Shown here: one piece after another, positions 44,290 through 56,824 of the stretch
Layout of the letters: every line of letters begins with the position of its first letter
Position numbering within the stretch: the first letter of the stretch is position 1
DNA from: Riptortus pedestris
Taxonomy: Eukaryota; Arthropoda; Insecta; Hemiptera; Alydidae
DNA: 64,000 bases
Assembly: GCA_019009955.1 (NCBI GenBank)
Contig: CM032228.1
Span: forward strand, 68,929,501-68,993,500
Reading direction: 5' to 3'
Made by a program: the position numbers and the translations under genes
The notes under the pieces: generated by a model
What the model was told of the DNA's origin: nothing
Database searches by the model: none
The model's input: the letters and a program-made list of their open reading frames with translations, nothing else

Positions 44290-44800
44290 TGTATATCAAA
44301 TAACTGATTCGTCGCTAAATCGCCCCTGTTGCGAAATGCGATTATTATATGAATAAAATAAGATGTTTAACGATTGCGCCTATGTAGTTACTGTTATCAG
44401 TCAAAGTAAGTCATGCGAAATGTCTAACTTAAGTCTTCGTCGACAGTCAGTCAATATGTTATGTACAATCAAAGTTTCGTTGGCAATGTCTTTAATTCGG
44501 TGCGTCCTTGTTTGTCATTAAGTGCCCGTAAGTCAGCAAGGAATGGCCAATGCTTAGTCTGGTCAGCACTTCTTCTCTTCGTTTGGTCCTGTTGCTTGAT
44601 GACTATTACTGAACTGTTTGTTTTATTTGTCTGAGTTTATTGTCGTTTGTGTTATCCCAAGATTGCTGCCACTGCTCTAATAGTGCCTAACTGCATTCGG
44701 CTAATACGGCTTGGTGGTCTGTAGAGTTTATGCCAATGTGTGAAATGCCTTCTGTTAAGTGGCAGTATTTGATCCAAAGCATAATAAATGAAATATTTGC
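44290..44800 (-). pseudogene. LINE ORF2 C-terminal relic
   Basis: Reading the minus strand, one frame has LLEQWQQSWDNTNDNKLRQI. Another has REEVLTRLSIGHSLLTYGHL. After a shift the sequence continues DIANETLIVHNILTDCRR. This order (W...W, NKLRQIK, RREEV.LTRL.IGH, C..C...L...HIL..C) is the region after RNase H in I-type LINEs and parallels the element at 57960-58490. Frameshifts and stops show it is dead. No 3' tail is recognisable. Confidence 0.7.
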
Positions 44801-44938
44801 GATTTTCAAATTCACCTTCTTTTTAAACCTGCATTAAATCCTCCTGCTCCAAATTTCAACTGCTAATGAAATAGGTTTATCTGAATCGTTTAAATATAGA
44901 AAATATAGAAATTTGTCTCTTCAATGTTAACACTTAAT

Positions 44939-45056
44939 ATTAGCAGATTTCCTTTAAGGGAAATCAGCTATTGAGGTCGTACTCATGACGCGATTTTCGA
45001 AACATTTCTTCAAATGTCCATCGATCCTACCTAGGTGATAACGAAAATGAGGTCCA
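44939..45056 (-). mobile_element. HINE-like 3' end, tandemly joined to the next copy
   Basis: A 118-bp piece: the terminal palindrome (GATTTCCTTTAAGGGAAATC) through GACGCGATTTTCG to CGAAAATGAGGTCC. It stops just short of the (TA)n and directly abuts the 3' end of another copy. A diverged HINE trace also precedes it (44785-44900). Confidence 0.75.
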
Positions 45057-45057
45057 T

Positions 45058-45647
45058 ATTTTAGCAGATTTCCCTTAAGGGAAATCAGCTATTGAGGTAG
45101 TACTCATGACGAGATTTTCAAAAATTTTCTTCAAATGTCCATCGATCCTACCCAGGAGATGATGAAAATGTGATTCGTTCAAATATATATATAATATCAA
45201 CCTGTTAACACTCTAGGGGTCAAGATTTTTGTTTGATCGTTACCAAACTCGACATGTAAACGTTTTATGTAAAAATAAAGATCAAGTTAGTTAATGGCTG
45301 AAATTAGACCACTGGGAGGGGGGTTTTAGGGGGGAGGATTATTGAAAATTCAAAATATCTCCGTTACTATACGTCGGATCGAAAGTTTGTCTATAACCAA
45401 TCTTATTGCAAATTAAATTTACTATAAATATTGTTATATACATTTATTCTCTATCTTTAATACTAGCCAAGATATGTGTATTTTTATTACGTTTGTGCAG
45501 GTAACGGACGAGGCTAATATCTAGTCGCGAGTTTTCGCTGAAAGCTAGTTAGGCCATTTTCGTAACTGTTCGGATCTCGTGAAATTTCTCTATTGGAAAA
45601 TTTCACGTGGGAAGTCTGCTTAGTTTATGCAGCCCCTGTGTGACGGA
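45058..45647 (-). mobile_element. HINE-like element, full-length, minus strand
   Basis: Perfect palindrome at the 3' end (45058-45090), a short TA tract near 45185-45196, and guanine runs at 45317-45345. The ATTCTCTATC block, AAAGCTAGTTAGGCCATTTT and the 5' end (GCAGCCCCTGTGTGACGGA) follow. Confidence 0.8.
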
Positions 45648-45689
45648 CTTTTATATGTGTGACGATCTTTCTAGTGATTTTCGAGTAAC

Positions 45690-45895
45690 ATCTGTAATTT
45701 TACTTGAAAGCTTAAGTTAAATATACAGAATCGTAAAGATTAAGAAAAAACTGTTTTCACCAGCGTGTGTCGCCCCCTCTACTCATTTTTAATAAGAAAT
45801 AACGTAAATGTGGTGAGATGAGGTCACAAGTATGCTGTACTAGAACGTGGTTAATTTTCTTAGTTTACACAGGTCCTGTGTGACCAACTTTTATT
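45690..45895 (-). mobile_element. HINE-like 5' end, variant subfamily
   Basis: CCCCTCTACTCATTTTTAAT, GGTGAGATGAGGTCACAAGT and the end CTTAGTTTACACAGGTCCTG, then TGTGACCAAC. It shares the GAGATGAG variant region with 17050-17146 and 46514-46600. Confidence 0.5.
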
Positions 45896-46513
45896 AATGA
45901 GTAACAGCGTGAACGCCGGATTAAATCTTACTGGAAATCATTTAACAAATTAAATTTTAGAAAACTTCTTGGATTCAAAACACGCCATTACGATGTCAGT
46001 AAGTTCCATCAATAACAATCAGGTATAAAAAGACCCTTGCCGGTCCCCTGTTGTATAGAACTGATGGTAGGGTATCCTTCATCCCAGCGGGTAGCCAAGT
46101 GTCATGGATCAACCAGGGGGGGAGATGGCCGGGAAAAAATATTTATGACCATCATTTTAGTAGCAAACCTCGTATCTATAGAATACAGTCCTCTGTCAAC
46201 TTTCAGCCTCCTGATTGACTTGTTTATCTTGTGGTCCTGATGGTGCAGTCAGTTGTATCTGGAGGTTGTGTCATTTGCATTCCTATCAGATATCCTTCTG
46301 TGGCATCCCTCAAGAGAATATTATTATGCTGACTCCGAAATAAGGAGGTGTGCGCAGATCAGTAGCTGCAAGGTCCTAGATTCTGATTCAAGTCCAGTAA
46401 TGGAATATTAAATTTTAATTAGTATTGGACGTTAACAAGCTAGAAATTGGACTTGTACGGTTTCCCAAAGTGATATTAGCATTCTTTAATAAGCCTATCT
46501 AATAATTATAAAG
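45896..46513. other. No recognisable gene
   Basis: A 67-codon plus-strand frame (46037-46240) has no domain. Composition is balanced at 46030-46330. Confidence 0.35.
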
Positions 46514-47345
46514 TCCGTCGTGCAGGAGCTGCGTAAGATGATTTCCAATTTTCAAATCTCATCTCACCATATATCCTTAATTCCTAAGTAAATATCCGAT
46601 GAGTAGAGTTAGGAGCTTGGAATAGTATAAAACAATAAAATACGAATAACTCCCTTAATATGTGTCTTACAAATAAAAGTATTGACCAACAATTGTAGGG
46701 CATCAATATTTTAATAAGATTGGTTTTATAACATTTTTCTTTCAGACTCATAATAAAGGAGATTTTTTAAAACTTCGAACCCCCCACCCACTTCCGAACC
46801 GGTTTTAGCCGTTAACGAATATGAACATTAGAGTTGAATTAAATTGATAAATATTGAGTAAGGAATAGATCAAATAATAATTTTCCAGCCAAGACCGGAA
46901 AATTACTTGATGACTCAGGGTCATCACACAACGTATTTGAATGTATCTCACGCAATAAAAGTTCAATGGTGACAATATTTGATATTTAAGTCATTTGCCT
47001 TGATCTCGCATGGTAAATCTAGAGTGGTGAGTTCGATTCTCGCCTGGGCAAAGGAAATTATTTTGTCACAAAATTCATTAAATAATACCCTAAGTCACAC
47101 CCTGGCTAGAAAAGGGTGGTAACCTGTAGATAACCCGTCCCAATTAGCCTTAGTTGCAAAAAGTGGACGTTAATAAATAATAATAATAATTGATATTTAA
47201 GTTTCAATTAATGATGTTCATGATCTAATAACTTATTGTTAATAAATCATGGGCAGGGAGTTGGGGTTTACTGACGGAAAAAACTAAAAAATAGACATAT
47301 CTCGGTTAATAATCAAGATAGAAAAGACGTATGTAACAACATTTA
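46514..47345 (+). mobile_element. HINE-like element, variant subfamily, split by a SINE
   Basis: The 5' end is TCCGTCGTGCAGGAGCTGCG. CTCATCTCACCATATATCC, CGATGAGTAG and a C-rich tract (46778-46795) follow. It is interrupted at TTGATATTTAAGT (46979-46991) by a SINE and resumes at 47190 with the same 13 bp. It then continues to ATCTCGGTTAATAATCAAGA near 47310. Beyond 47346 the sequence is in inverted orientation. Confidence 0.6.
46992..47189 (+). mobile_element. tRNA-derived SINE, 5'-truncated, with 13-bp target duplication
   Basis: Starts within the tRNA-like domain (CATTTGCCTTGATCTCGC). It has GAGTTCGATTCTCGCC, the body CACCCTGGCTAGAAAAGGG and tail GTGGACGTTAATAAATAATAA. Perfect repeats TTGATATTTAAGT at 46979-46991 and 47190-47202 flank it. 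The 5' truncation is real because the target duplication sits at the truncation point. Confidence 0.88.
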
Positions 47346-47470
47346 TCTATCATATCTAAAGGTGAAGTTCGTTTATGGCAGGAATCTAAACTGTGGCAGG
47401 TGGGATCTCGGAAATTCAGAACATCTCTGTTATTATGCATTGGAATGAAAATTGTATAAAAGGAACCAGT
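47346..47470 (-). mobile_element. HINE-like fragment, inverted
   Basis: GAAGTTCGTTTATGGCAGGA, a damaged guanine tract and AACATCTCTGTTATTATGCA match the minus orientation of the internal monomer, facing the preceding plus-strand copy. Confidence 0.5.
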
Positions 47471-47667
47471 GATTCATTGAAGGACTCGGTGTTCTTGCAA
47501 CTGTAACTTTTTTTTTTTTTTTTTTTTGTACATTCTATATTTAATAAAATAATCCATTTTCTAAATATGGACTTTTCACAAAACAAATTCTCAAACAAGA
47601 ACCAACAAAAGGAGAAGAATCGCCCCAGGGGAAGATTACATAGTCTGAGAGTCCTTGGGCCTCGAAT

Positions 47668-48424
<757 letters not shown>

Positions 48425-48686
48425 GAATTAGATGTAATTTAAACAATCTATTCTTCATAAAATATTCATAGATTTGTGTTGAAATACTGTTATTAGAATG
48501 CAATTCCAAAGTAATTTACTCCCTAGATCTTATTATTTTTCCTATAATATTTCTTATTTTAAAAATAAACAACGTTCTAAATAAAAGGTTTATCAACTAA
48601 ATACCATTATTGCTCCTTACAATATATTTGTAACCACCCAGAGCTTTAATTTAATCAGTCATCTTCAAATTTACAAACAATTAACG
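48425..48686 (-). repeat. Inverted duplication, right copy
   Basis: Reverse complement of 38138-38415 with some substitutions, again ending exactly at a HINE 5' terminus. The 10-kb separation and opposite orientation make it an inverted duplication or two copies of an undefined larger repeat. Confidence 0.8.
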
Positions 48687-48909
48687 TCCGTCACGCATGG
48701 GCTGCTTTAACTGAGTAGATTTCCCACGTGCGACCATCTATTTGCATGTACCTCTAAACGTAAGAGTTCAATGAGAACAATATTTTGTATTTAGGCTTCA
48801 AATAAAATGCTTCATAATATAACAGTTATTAGTTAATATGACATGAGTAGGAGTGTGGTTTACGGGCGGCCGGAAACTAAAATATGGAAATATCTCGGTT
48901 AATATTCAA
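48687..48909 (+). mobile_element. HINE-like element, 5' part only
   Basis: TCCGTCACGCATGGGCTGC, GTAGATTTCCCACGTG, then the long-form region (AGAACAATATTTTG, CATGAGTAGGAGTG) and ATCTCGGTTAATATTCAA, where it stops abruptly. Confidence 0.7.
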
Positions 48910-49247
48910 TTTTATTACACAGCAGGCTATCCAATCACCCTAATCCAGAAGTCCTAGCCCTTTCTAGTACCACTTATCCATATTCCCCTCCACGGCACCT
49001 CAAGAGACAATGGCCCAGAGATCTTCTATAGAAGTGTAAAGTGTAGTGATAGCAGTGGCTATTATCTTATCAAGTGCCATGTTCAGTCGTAGCTCTTGAC
49101 TTTCTTGCCAGGCAAGGAGAAGCTGCTCGTCTTATTTTGATGAAAGGGATGTAGCTTCTATCGAGAGTGATGGAGAACGATTGTAAGGTACAGTATCACA
49201 TTACCAAATGCATTTAAATAATAATAAATAAATAAATAAAAAAGGGG
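48910..49247. other. No recognisable gene
   Basis: Balanced composition. Minus-strand frames are open for 40-50 codons but without a domain. AATAAATAA run before the next HINE. Confidence 0.3.
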
Positions 49248-49770
49248 GCTGCGTTAACTAAGCAGATTTCCCACGTGAAGTTTTACAGTAGAGAAATCTG
49301 CCTAATAATAACAGTAGTAGTAAGGAGTTTCTAGACCTATTCACGAGGGGCGAACAGTTAAAGAAACGGCGGAACTAGCTTTCGGCGGTATGTCCCGAGC
49401 AGCCGAGTTTTGCCGACCACACACAAAATACAAATGCAAATATCTCGGTTAATATTCAAAATAGAGAATAAATGTATTAAACAATATTTATAGTACATTT
49501 AATTTCCAATAAGATTGATTCTATACAAGGTTTTGATCCGACACATAATAACGGAGATATTTCGAATTTTCAAAAATCCCCTCTCTAAACTCACCCCTCC
49601 CACTAGTCCGATTTCAGCCATTAACGAAATTGATCTTTCTTTTTAGATAAAACGATTAAATACCGAGTTTGGTACCGATCAAACAAAAATTGCGACCGCT
49701 AGAGCGTTAACAGACAAATATATATATGGACCTCAATAGCTGACTTCCATTAAGGGGAAATCTGCTAAAA
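49248..49770 (+). mobile_element. HINE-like element with deletion around (TA)n
   Basis: The 5' end is truncated (GGGGGCTGCGTTAACTAAGC), with AGATTTCCCACGTGAAG. The AGCTTTCGGCGG block, the C-rich tract (49580-49605) and CGACCGCTAGAGCG follow. Four TA units then jump straight to GGACCTCAATAGCTGA, deleting the middle of the 3' part. Ends CTGCTAAAA. Confidence 0.75.
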
Positions 49771-49965
49771 AATGCAGTTGTTTTTAAATGTGGTAAGATA
49801 ATAGTGAGTTAGTGCCACTTTAAAAAGAGTATGTTTTGGCCTCGTACAGAGGATATCTTTAATATGAGTAATCCGATTTCTGTTAAACAGTGACAGTGCA
49901 TTCCAAAATGCAGTGTTACTCCATAGATGCACTCAATTATGTTGATGGCAAGAGATAAAGCAGGG
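49771..49965. other. No feature seen
   Basis: Short AT-rich spacer between two HINE copies. Confidence 0.3.
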
Positions 49966-50716
49966 GCTGCGTATACTAAGCAGATTTCCCATGTGTAGGA
50001 ATGACAGACTAGTAATGTTATCTCACCATATTTTCTCTACTACTACGTCAAAACCCGATGAGTAGTAGTGGTGCTCTACTGAAAGCTGAAGTACGAGCTA
50101 GGAAAAAATCTCTAAAACAACAATTGTAGAGCATCAATAGTTAATTAAAATTGGCTCTATAACATTTTTCAATCATAATAACGGTAATATTTTGAATTTT
50201 CGAATTTTCTCCGACACCCTCCTCATTTTTTGCCCGGTTGCAGTCTTTAACTGAAATGATCTTTATTGTTCAATGAAACGGTCAAGTATAGAGTATGGTA
50301 TGAGATTTTAGAAATGAGCATTTTCTAGTATATAACGTAAAAACGTAATCAATGACGACATCACACTACGCATTTGCACCTATCTAAAATTATAAAGGTA
50401 GAACAAAATTTAGCATTTAAACTTGGAATAAGATGTTTCGTAATAAATTGGCTTATTATACGTGCAATGACTACATTTAAAAAATTAAATTAAAAATGCA
50501 AATTTCTCAGTTAATATCAGGATTTAAAAAAAATGTAAATTATAACATTTATAGAAAATCACAATTGCAATAAAATTTGTTCTTTACAATGTGTCGATCC
50601 GACTCATAATAACCGAAACATTTTGAATTTTCAAAATTCTCTCTTTGTTTACACAAAACGTTTAAATGTCCAGCCTGGTAACGATCACACCGAAATTGCG
50701 ACCGTTAACAGACAAA
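49966..50716 (+). mobile_element. HINE-like element, variant subfamily, 3'-truncated
   Basis: GCAGGGGCTGCGTATACTAA, GCAGATTTCCCATGTG, then TATCTCACCATATTTTCTC. Two internal monomers follow (ATTTTGAATTTTCGAATT at about 50187 and ATTTTGAATTTTCAAAATTC at about 50620, period near 430). It ends at ACCGTTAACAGACAAATA without (TA)n or hairpin. Confidence 0.6.
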
Positions 50717-51556
50717 TAAAAACCTTTTTTAACATAACAAAATTTTTTGTGTTCACAACCTATGCCTGTTATCCTCTGCAATGCGTTTATTTAGGCTGAG
50801 TGCACTTTCAGAGGAACAGTTTCTTCTTCCAGTGCCTGCAGAGAGCGTTAGATAGCAGTAGCTTGCACCACGGCTCCTGGAGTTGAGTGTGCACTTTGTC
50901 TTAATAATCGTATTTAGAGGAAAACATGCATAGGTTGTGCTTCCCAATGGATTCGTTCCTCTGCTACCCAACATCCCTGGAAGGAATAATAAATTTTGTT
51001 ATAATAAAATTAATTGGTAAATGCTCTAGAAAAATGTCTCCCATATTATTGTCTGCATACCTCATTTAAAGTGCTCGCTGTACCCATGGACAACTTAAAT
51101 GTGTCTGATCAGTGACCGGAAGAGATGGAAATCAGGGTCAAGAAACATGTAGGACAAAATATATTTTTAATAAACTACTGCTATAAATCAAACAATTTTA
51201 TTAGGTGACGCAGACATAAAGACTAGATGAGTAGAAGTAGGTCTATTTTTTTTTTTATTTCATTAAAATTAATGGTACATCATCCACAAATTTCTTAACT
51301 AGCTGTTATAATGATTCCGTAGGTTAATGTACAATTTTTGTTTACTTTTAATTTCAATATCTTCTATTTTTGAAACTTCTATGGTGGATTTATTCATTTT
51401 TTTTAAAAAAAAGTAGATATTTGTTGATATTTTTAAAAAAACTTTCTTTCAATTTTTAATGAAATGCATTACATGGTTAAAAAACTTATTTGTATTAAAT
51501 TGTCAATTAAGTTAAGTACATTTATATACATATTTATTTTTAGCTGGTGGTGATGA
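50717..51556. other. No recognisable gene
   Basis: The minus-strand frame 50753-50974 (73 codons) has no domain. T and A runs near 51245-51270 and 51395-51445. Confidence 0.35.
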
Positions 51557-51726
51557 ATCAGGTTAATCAGAAACAATTTTTGGGTGCATCGGCAGGGTTT
51601 AGCATATATATAGGCACGCCCTACGCTCTGACGCTCTGAGGATGGGAATTTAATTCCCGAAAGCGTTAAGCGTTTTTAAGAAATAAATTGTGAGGAGCCA
51701 CAAAAAGTGTTTCTGATTAACCTGAT
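51557..51726 (+). mobile_element. Penelope-like terminal piece bounded by a 19-bp perfect inverted repeat
   Basis: ATCAGGTTAATCAGAAACA (51557-51575) is perfectly inverted at 51708-51726, and similarity continues a few bases inward. Inside lies CTGAGGA (51636-51642), then a stem that can pair 6 bp (GGGAAT...ATTCCC), then GAAAGCG (from 51659). This is a hammerhead-like core as described for Penelope-like terminal repeats. N7 is G rather than U, so activity is uncertain. The segment TAAATTGTGAGGAGC also occurs at about 38196-38215. Confidence 0.5.
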
Positions 51727-51866
51727 ACATTTATATAATCCGAAATTAAACAATTTAATATCACGAAAAATAGTTAATAAGACTTACTTTCTGGTTGGAG
51801 GTAGTTGAATGTATAGTTACATTAAATATAATTTATTGGATGTATTTATGTAGTGTAATTACTTAG

Positions 51867-52442
51867 CTCAGGTAAGAAAAACCGCCTCTTTCCTTCACTG
51901 TTCTTTATTCGTTGCGACAGAGCGCTTTCATAGCATACGCTCCATCATCAGTGCCCTGCTGGCAAACAAATACCATAAAAACGTGTTACAATATGTCATT
52001 TAATTAAAAAAATTTAGAAACTATATGTACATGTCGATGGTCAAGAGTTAAAACATAGAACTTTAAAAAAATTTAAATTAGTGTCCCAGTGAATATTTAC
52101 AGAAATAAGAAAAACTATTTTTACAGATTAAAATTAAAAATTAAAAACTTGTCAGTAGAATATATACACAATTTCAATAAATAGTTAAAATAAATAAATG
52201 TTAAAAAAATGAATATTTACAGTTAAGAAGTCTAAAATAGAATAAATAGTAAAAAGCGAATAGTCCAATTAAAATTAAAAAACCTAAAATGAAGGAACAA
52301 CCACCGGAGGAGCTACAGAAAGCAATACATACAGAAAACGTAAAAGAAGAAAAATAGAGAAGCAAGACAATGACTTACCTCTTCACAATGATGTGACAGG
52401 AACCAAGGATTCCCTGTGACTGAGGCATCGGGAAAAAATGGA
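51867..52442 (-). mobile_element. 576-bp non-coding retroelement insertion with 13-bp target duplication and hammerhead-like motif
   Basis: Perfect direct repeats TGTAATTACTTAG at 51854-51866 and 52443-52455 bound the insertion. On the minus strand, near its 3' end, it carries CACTGATGATGG (CTGATGA at 51945-51951), then GAAAGCG (GAAA at 51926-51929), then CTCTGTCGCAACGAATAAAG. The CTGATGA...GAAA pair is the canonical hammerhead core. The alternative pairing GAGCG/CGCTC spans it, however, so the fold is uncertain. The interior is AT-rich without an ORF. It resembles a 5'-truncated or non-autonomous Penelope-type copy. Confidence 0.65.
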
Positions 52443-52455
52443 TGTAATTACTTAG

Positions 52456-53772
52456 ATTAATACATTACATTATATTCAATATTATTATCAGTGCATATGC
52501 TGTTAATCTGTATCTTAAAAATATTATTATTTTTTTCCTAAATATGTGTATTTTAAATGTTTTAAATTATATAAATAATCCTTTACTATCTAGAATTGGG
52601 CGAGACTGTTGGCTACTTATTTGTAAATATAAGCCAATACTACCTCTCAATATTATAATGATTATGGTATTGCAAGACTTGGTCGTCGCAACCTGGTGGC
52701 TAATGTAGTACCCGACTGACTAGAAACTGTCACGCCAATGGTTGATTCTCCAATCTAAAAATATTAATAAGACAACTAAATAAAACTATTTATAAATAAA
52801 TAAAATCTTATTAATATTAAACGAAATTTCAAATTTACCACAACACAACATATACAACAACACTGGATAATGTTATATGGACGGTTTAATTCATAACTTA
52901 TTATAATAATAACAATAACAGCTGAGCAGTAAGAATTTATGAATTGTTTCATGCAACATATCAATTATACTCTCGCTATTTTCCTGCAAGCTACCGCCAT
53001 TATTTGTGTTACATTACGAGCACTTCAATCTTATGATAATTACTGCTTATTGCAAGGTTATTTAACTTGATTTATAAATTATTTTATTCAAATGCAATAA
53101 AATCTATACAAGAACTGAACAATAGAAAATAACTTATGGTAGTTACCCTACCGTGGTAAATGTTAAAGTAAATATGTGTAATTATCGGCCGTTATTATTG
53201 TAGGGTTGCCAAGAACACAAATAAATAAATAAAAATACTTTGCTGAATGTAATATTTATTAAAAACTAGTTGTATCAGTGGTTAAGTCTAAAGTAGGAAA
53301 ATTCAGCTATTTTTACAACAGACTGGAGTTTTATTTTATTTCGTATCACCTACAACAACTTTTAAATACATTCTTTGTGTGAAGTCTTTGAAGAACTACA
53401 ATTAAGTTTTCTTAAATTATCGACCTGAATTTCCCCCATTTAGTCGGAGGTTAAAAATATTATATACAAATTAACAATATCATTATCAAAAACTCGATTT
53501 CCTTAAAAATTCCTGTGTAGTAAATCCCAATTAAATGAAAGAAACTATAAATAGAATACATTTTTTTTTTTTTTTTTTTTTTTTTAAACACGGATAAGTG
53601 TACTTATGCTTGCAAATGAAAATCGCAGTACATATTTGATTGGAAATCACTATTTTGTATTGTCTTTATTTTTAGAAAGACCGATTCCCTCTTGGAGTTA
53701 CTAGTCTTATAGATAATGGGTCTCCTTTTCGTAAGCCAGTAGAATACTAAATATCGTTCCAGACACCGATCC
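52456..53772. other. No recognisable gene
   Basis: AT-rich; T run at 53562-53585. The minus-strand frame 52776-52964 has no domain. Confidence 0.35.
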
Positions 53773-53900
53773 TTTTAGCAGATTTCCCTTAAGGGAAATC
53801 AGCAGTTGAAGATGTACTCACGACGCTATTTTCAAAAAATCTCTTCAGATGTCCATCAATCCTACGTAATAGATGACGAAAACGAGGTCTATTCAGAATT

Positions 53901-53952
<52 letters not shown>

Positions 53953-54721
53953 CTGTTACCGCTCTAGCGGTCGCAATGTTTTTCTTATCGTACCTAAGTC
54001 GATAAGAGGTAGATAACGATACCTCGATCAGAGGACGTTCAACTCGGTAAGCGCTCATTAACGGTTGAAATTTGACAGGGTGGAGGGAGGGTCTAGAGCG
54101 GAGAAATTTCGAAATATCTTCGTTATTATAAGTCACATCGAAATAGGTTTATATAATCTATCTTATTGCACATTTAATTCCCTATGAATGTTTCTCTATC
54201 ATGAATATTAACCGAGGTATTTGCAAGTTTTAGTTTTCAGCTTTCAGTAAACCCTACTTCTACTCATGTCACCATGTTATACCATGAACAACTTTTTTTG
54301 AAGCTTACATACCAAATATTGATTTCATGGAACTTTTACTGTTAGAGGTTCATACGTTATCTGATGATGCCACCATTTAATATTTTACTTTCTTAACTAA
54401 AAAATGTTTACTTATTTCTTCTACACCATACTCGATATTAAACTGTACTATTGAACATTGAAAAACATATTAGTTAATGGCAGAAATGTGTCCCAGAATA
54501 GGAGAGGGGAAGGGGTTAGAGAGGGGAATTCCAAAATCGAAAAATGTTATTGAACCAATCTTGTTTAAATATTGATGCTCTGCAATTCTTTTCTACACGT
54601 TTTCTATTCACTGAAATATTAAGCGAGCTATTAACACTTTCTTGTTTTCAGCCTTCTGTAAACCCCCCACTACTGCACTTGTGAAATCTGCATAGCTTAC
54701 GCAGGCCCTCTGCTTGACGGA
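53773..54721 (-). mobile_element. HINE-like element, long full-length copy, minus strand
   Basis: Perfect palindrome at the 3' end (53773-53803), (TA)n at 53908-53947, CCGCTCTAGCGGTCGCAATG, a guanine-rich tract (54077-54100) and a second monomer with another G-rich tract near 54500-54520. The 5' end GTGAAATCTGCATAGCTTAC, then GCTTGACGGA. The 115-codon frame across it is a repeat artefact. Confidence 0.75.
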
Positions 54722-56824
54722 CTAATTGAAACTTCATTACTTCCCTCCTTGAGTCTTCCTCGTCACTCCGTTAAGCTTAACAAGGATAGTAATGGTATGT
54801 TCATCGACGTAATGACTTCGGCAACGAAATGTATCCATCCTGTGATATGTTTTTCGGAAATAAATCAAGAGATGACGCAAATAGAGGTTTGTTGATCCAT
54901 ATCCACTCTGGTAGTCTCCCAGTAACCTTTCACCTCTCAACTATTCTCCAACAAATTACCACTGCCTTATAGGATGTGGAAAGAAGTGCAAAGTACTGAT
55001 TAATTAGAAAGAAATATAGTTCAGAATAGAGAAACAATGAGGAGATTTTATTAATTCAAATGTTCACACGGTTTTATAAAATGGGATGAGTTAAAATTGC
55101 AAACTTTTGCTTGTGAAATAGCATTGGAATATTCTAATGAAGTAAATTTAGTCTTAATCTGAATATTTACTACATTAAATAAACGAAACATTTCATCCTT
55201 GTTGTTTCTACTAGGAGGCATCTCTTCCTCTATACTCTTAGTAATGAAATGGCCTATCCATCAGGTGCCAAATATTTGCCCCAGAATTAATCATGGCTTT
55301 AGAGTAATTGGACTGACTAACCTTGAATCTTCCTGTGGGACCGTATCCTGGCTCGTCTAGACAGAATTTGAATCCCTGCCCTGACTTGAGATTTGTACAG
55401 ATACAGACCTCTCGTATCTGAAAGTGCCTCCTAGAGTTATCGCGAGTGCTATTTTTATTACAAAACCGCTTTTTAATACTCTTCATCTTTGCGCAGTAAG
55501 CGATAGGCTTTTTTCTTTGAAGCACTGCCTTTTCTGAATTTCCTCCTCATTTTCACTGTCAATCCTAGGATTCGTTTTCATTTTACCACCTCACGAACTG
55601 AACGTTTTCAACACATTTATTTTTTTTGTTCTCAATGCCAGTGACTGCCTGAACCAAGCCTAAAGGAACAAATCGTCTTGCACACACTCTGTTCTATGTT
55701 GGCTTAGTGCTTAGAAAAAAAGCATTTTTGAAAGGAGCATTTGTTGGTCAACAAATTGTGGTCTATTTGGTTCTTAGTTTGGGGAACTCATGCTTTGCGA
55801 AGTACGTTTGTATTTTGTTTTTGTAAATTTTGCTTATGCGAAGATATAAGCTTCATTTAACTTTTCCATGTAAAATTAAAGGCCAATGGCAGAAATTGAA
55901 CCAAATAAATGGAAGAGAAGATGAAACATGGAATTGTAAGTATTTTCGCACCAATCCATCAAATCAAGAAATGTTAGCAAATCTATCTTGTTATATAATC
56001 TCCCTTGTTGATAGTCCTTGAAAAAAAATAGCTGTTACAACAACTATTTTCAAATCCCAAAGTTATAAGTTATTATTTTTTTATTTTTTTTTTTAATTTT
56101 CAGCCTTAAGTAATAGGCCAATCCTACCTAATTGATTTTCACCTAGAGCGGCCACATTAGTAAATACCATCAGCTTCATTTTCTTGTTTCGTTCAAACAG
56201 GGTTCTTACTAACTGAGACATACCGAATAGTATTTGCAGATTACACCAATCCTGTTTGTGGTAAATACGCTTAACTTACTAAGCCTTACGTACCTCTTAT
56301 GAATTCGCTAGGCTCTTTCTCAAAGCACTATTGTCAAGTATATCGTAAGATATCACCAAGAAATCCTGATTTGCACAGGAAAGATTCAAAGAAGGTCGAG
56401 TGTAGTTGAATATTTTATGCTTCTTTGTATAATATAACTCATTATAATTACACATGCTCAAAGGGAATTGAATCCAGATTTTATCTCTTTGTAGGAATAT
56501 AGTTTATTTTCAAAACAACTCATTCTAATTATATGTTTACCAAACTCTTAATACTTTATGTATATTTATGTATATGTGTATTATTATACTTACTAAACTT
56601 ATATCACATGCTACAACTAATCAAAATTATACATTTTGAACAACATATCCAGCAAGGTATGGTTATTAAACAAATGTAAACTAAATTATATCTCTGTAAA
56701 CGTACATATTCTCAAAATTAAATCTAAGCAACTTTCATCACATATAAAATGAATGAGTTGACAGAAAATAATGAATATATGTATTTTATTTTGGTACATT
56801 CACATATTTTATATTTATATGTAA
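54722..56824. other. Low-repeat stretch without recognisable gene
   Basis: Short frames only: 54737-54940 and 55238-55525 (minus), 55830-56021 (plus), none with a domain. A faint HINE trace is near 56090-56140. Confidence 0.35.

Noticed and set aside
46350..46400. tRNA-like B box (GATTCTGATTCAAGTCC)
   Set aside because: No A box or cloverleaf can be placed upstream.
53789..54136. 115-codon minus-strand frame
   Set aside because: It lies inside a HINE copy across its (TA)n array, and other copies of the family do not keep the frame.
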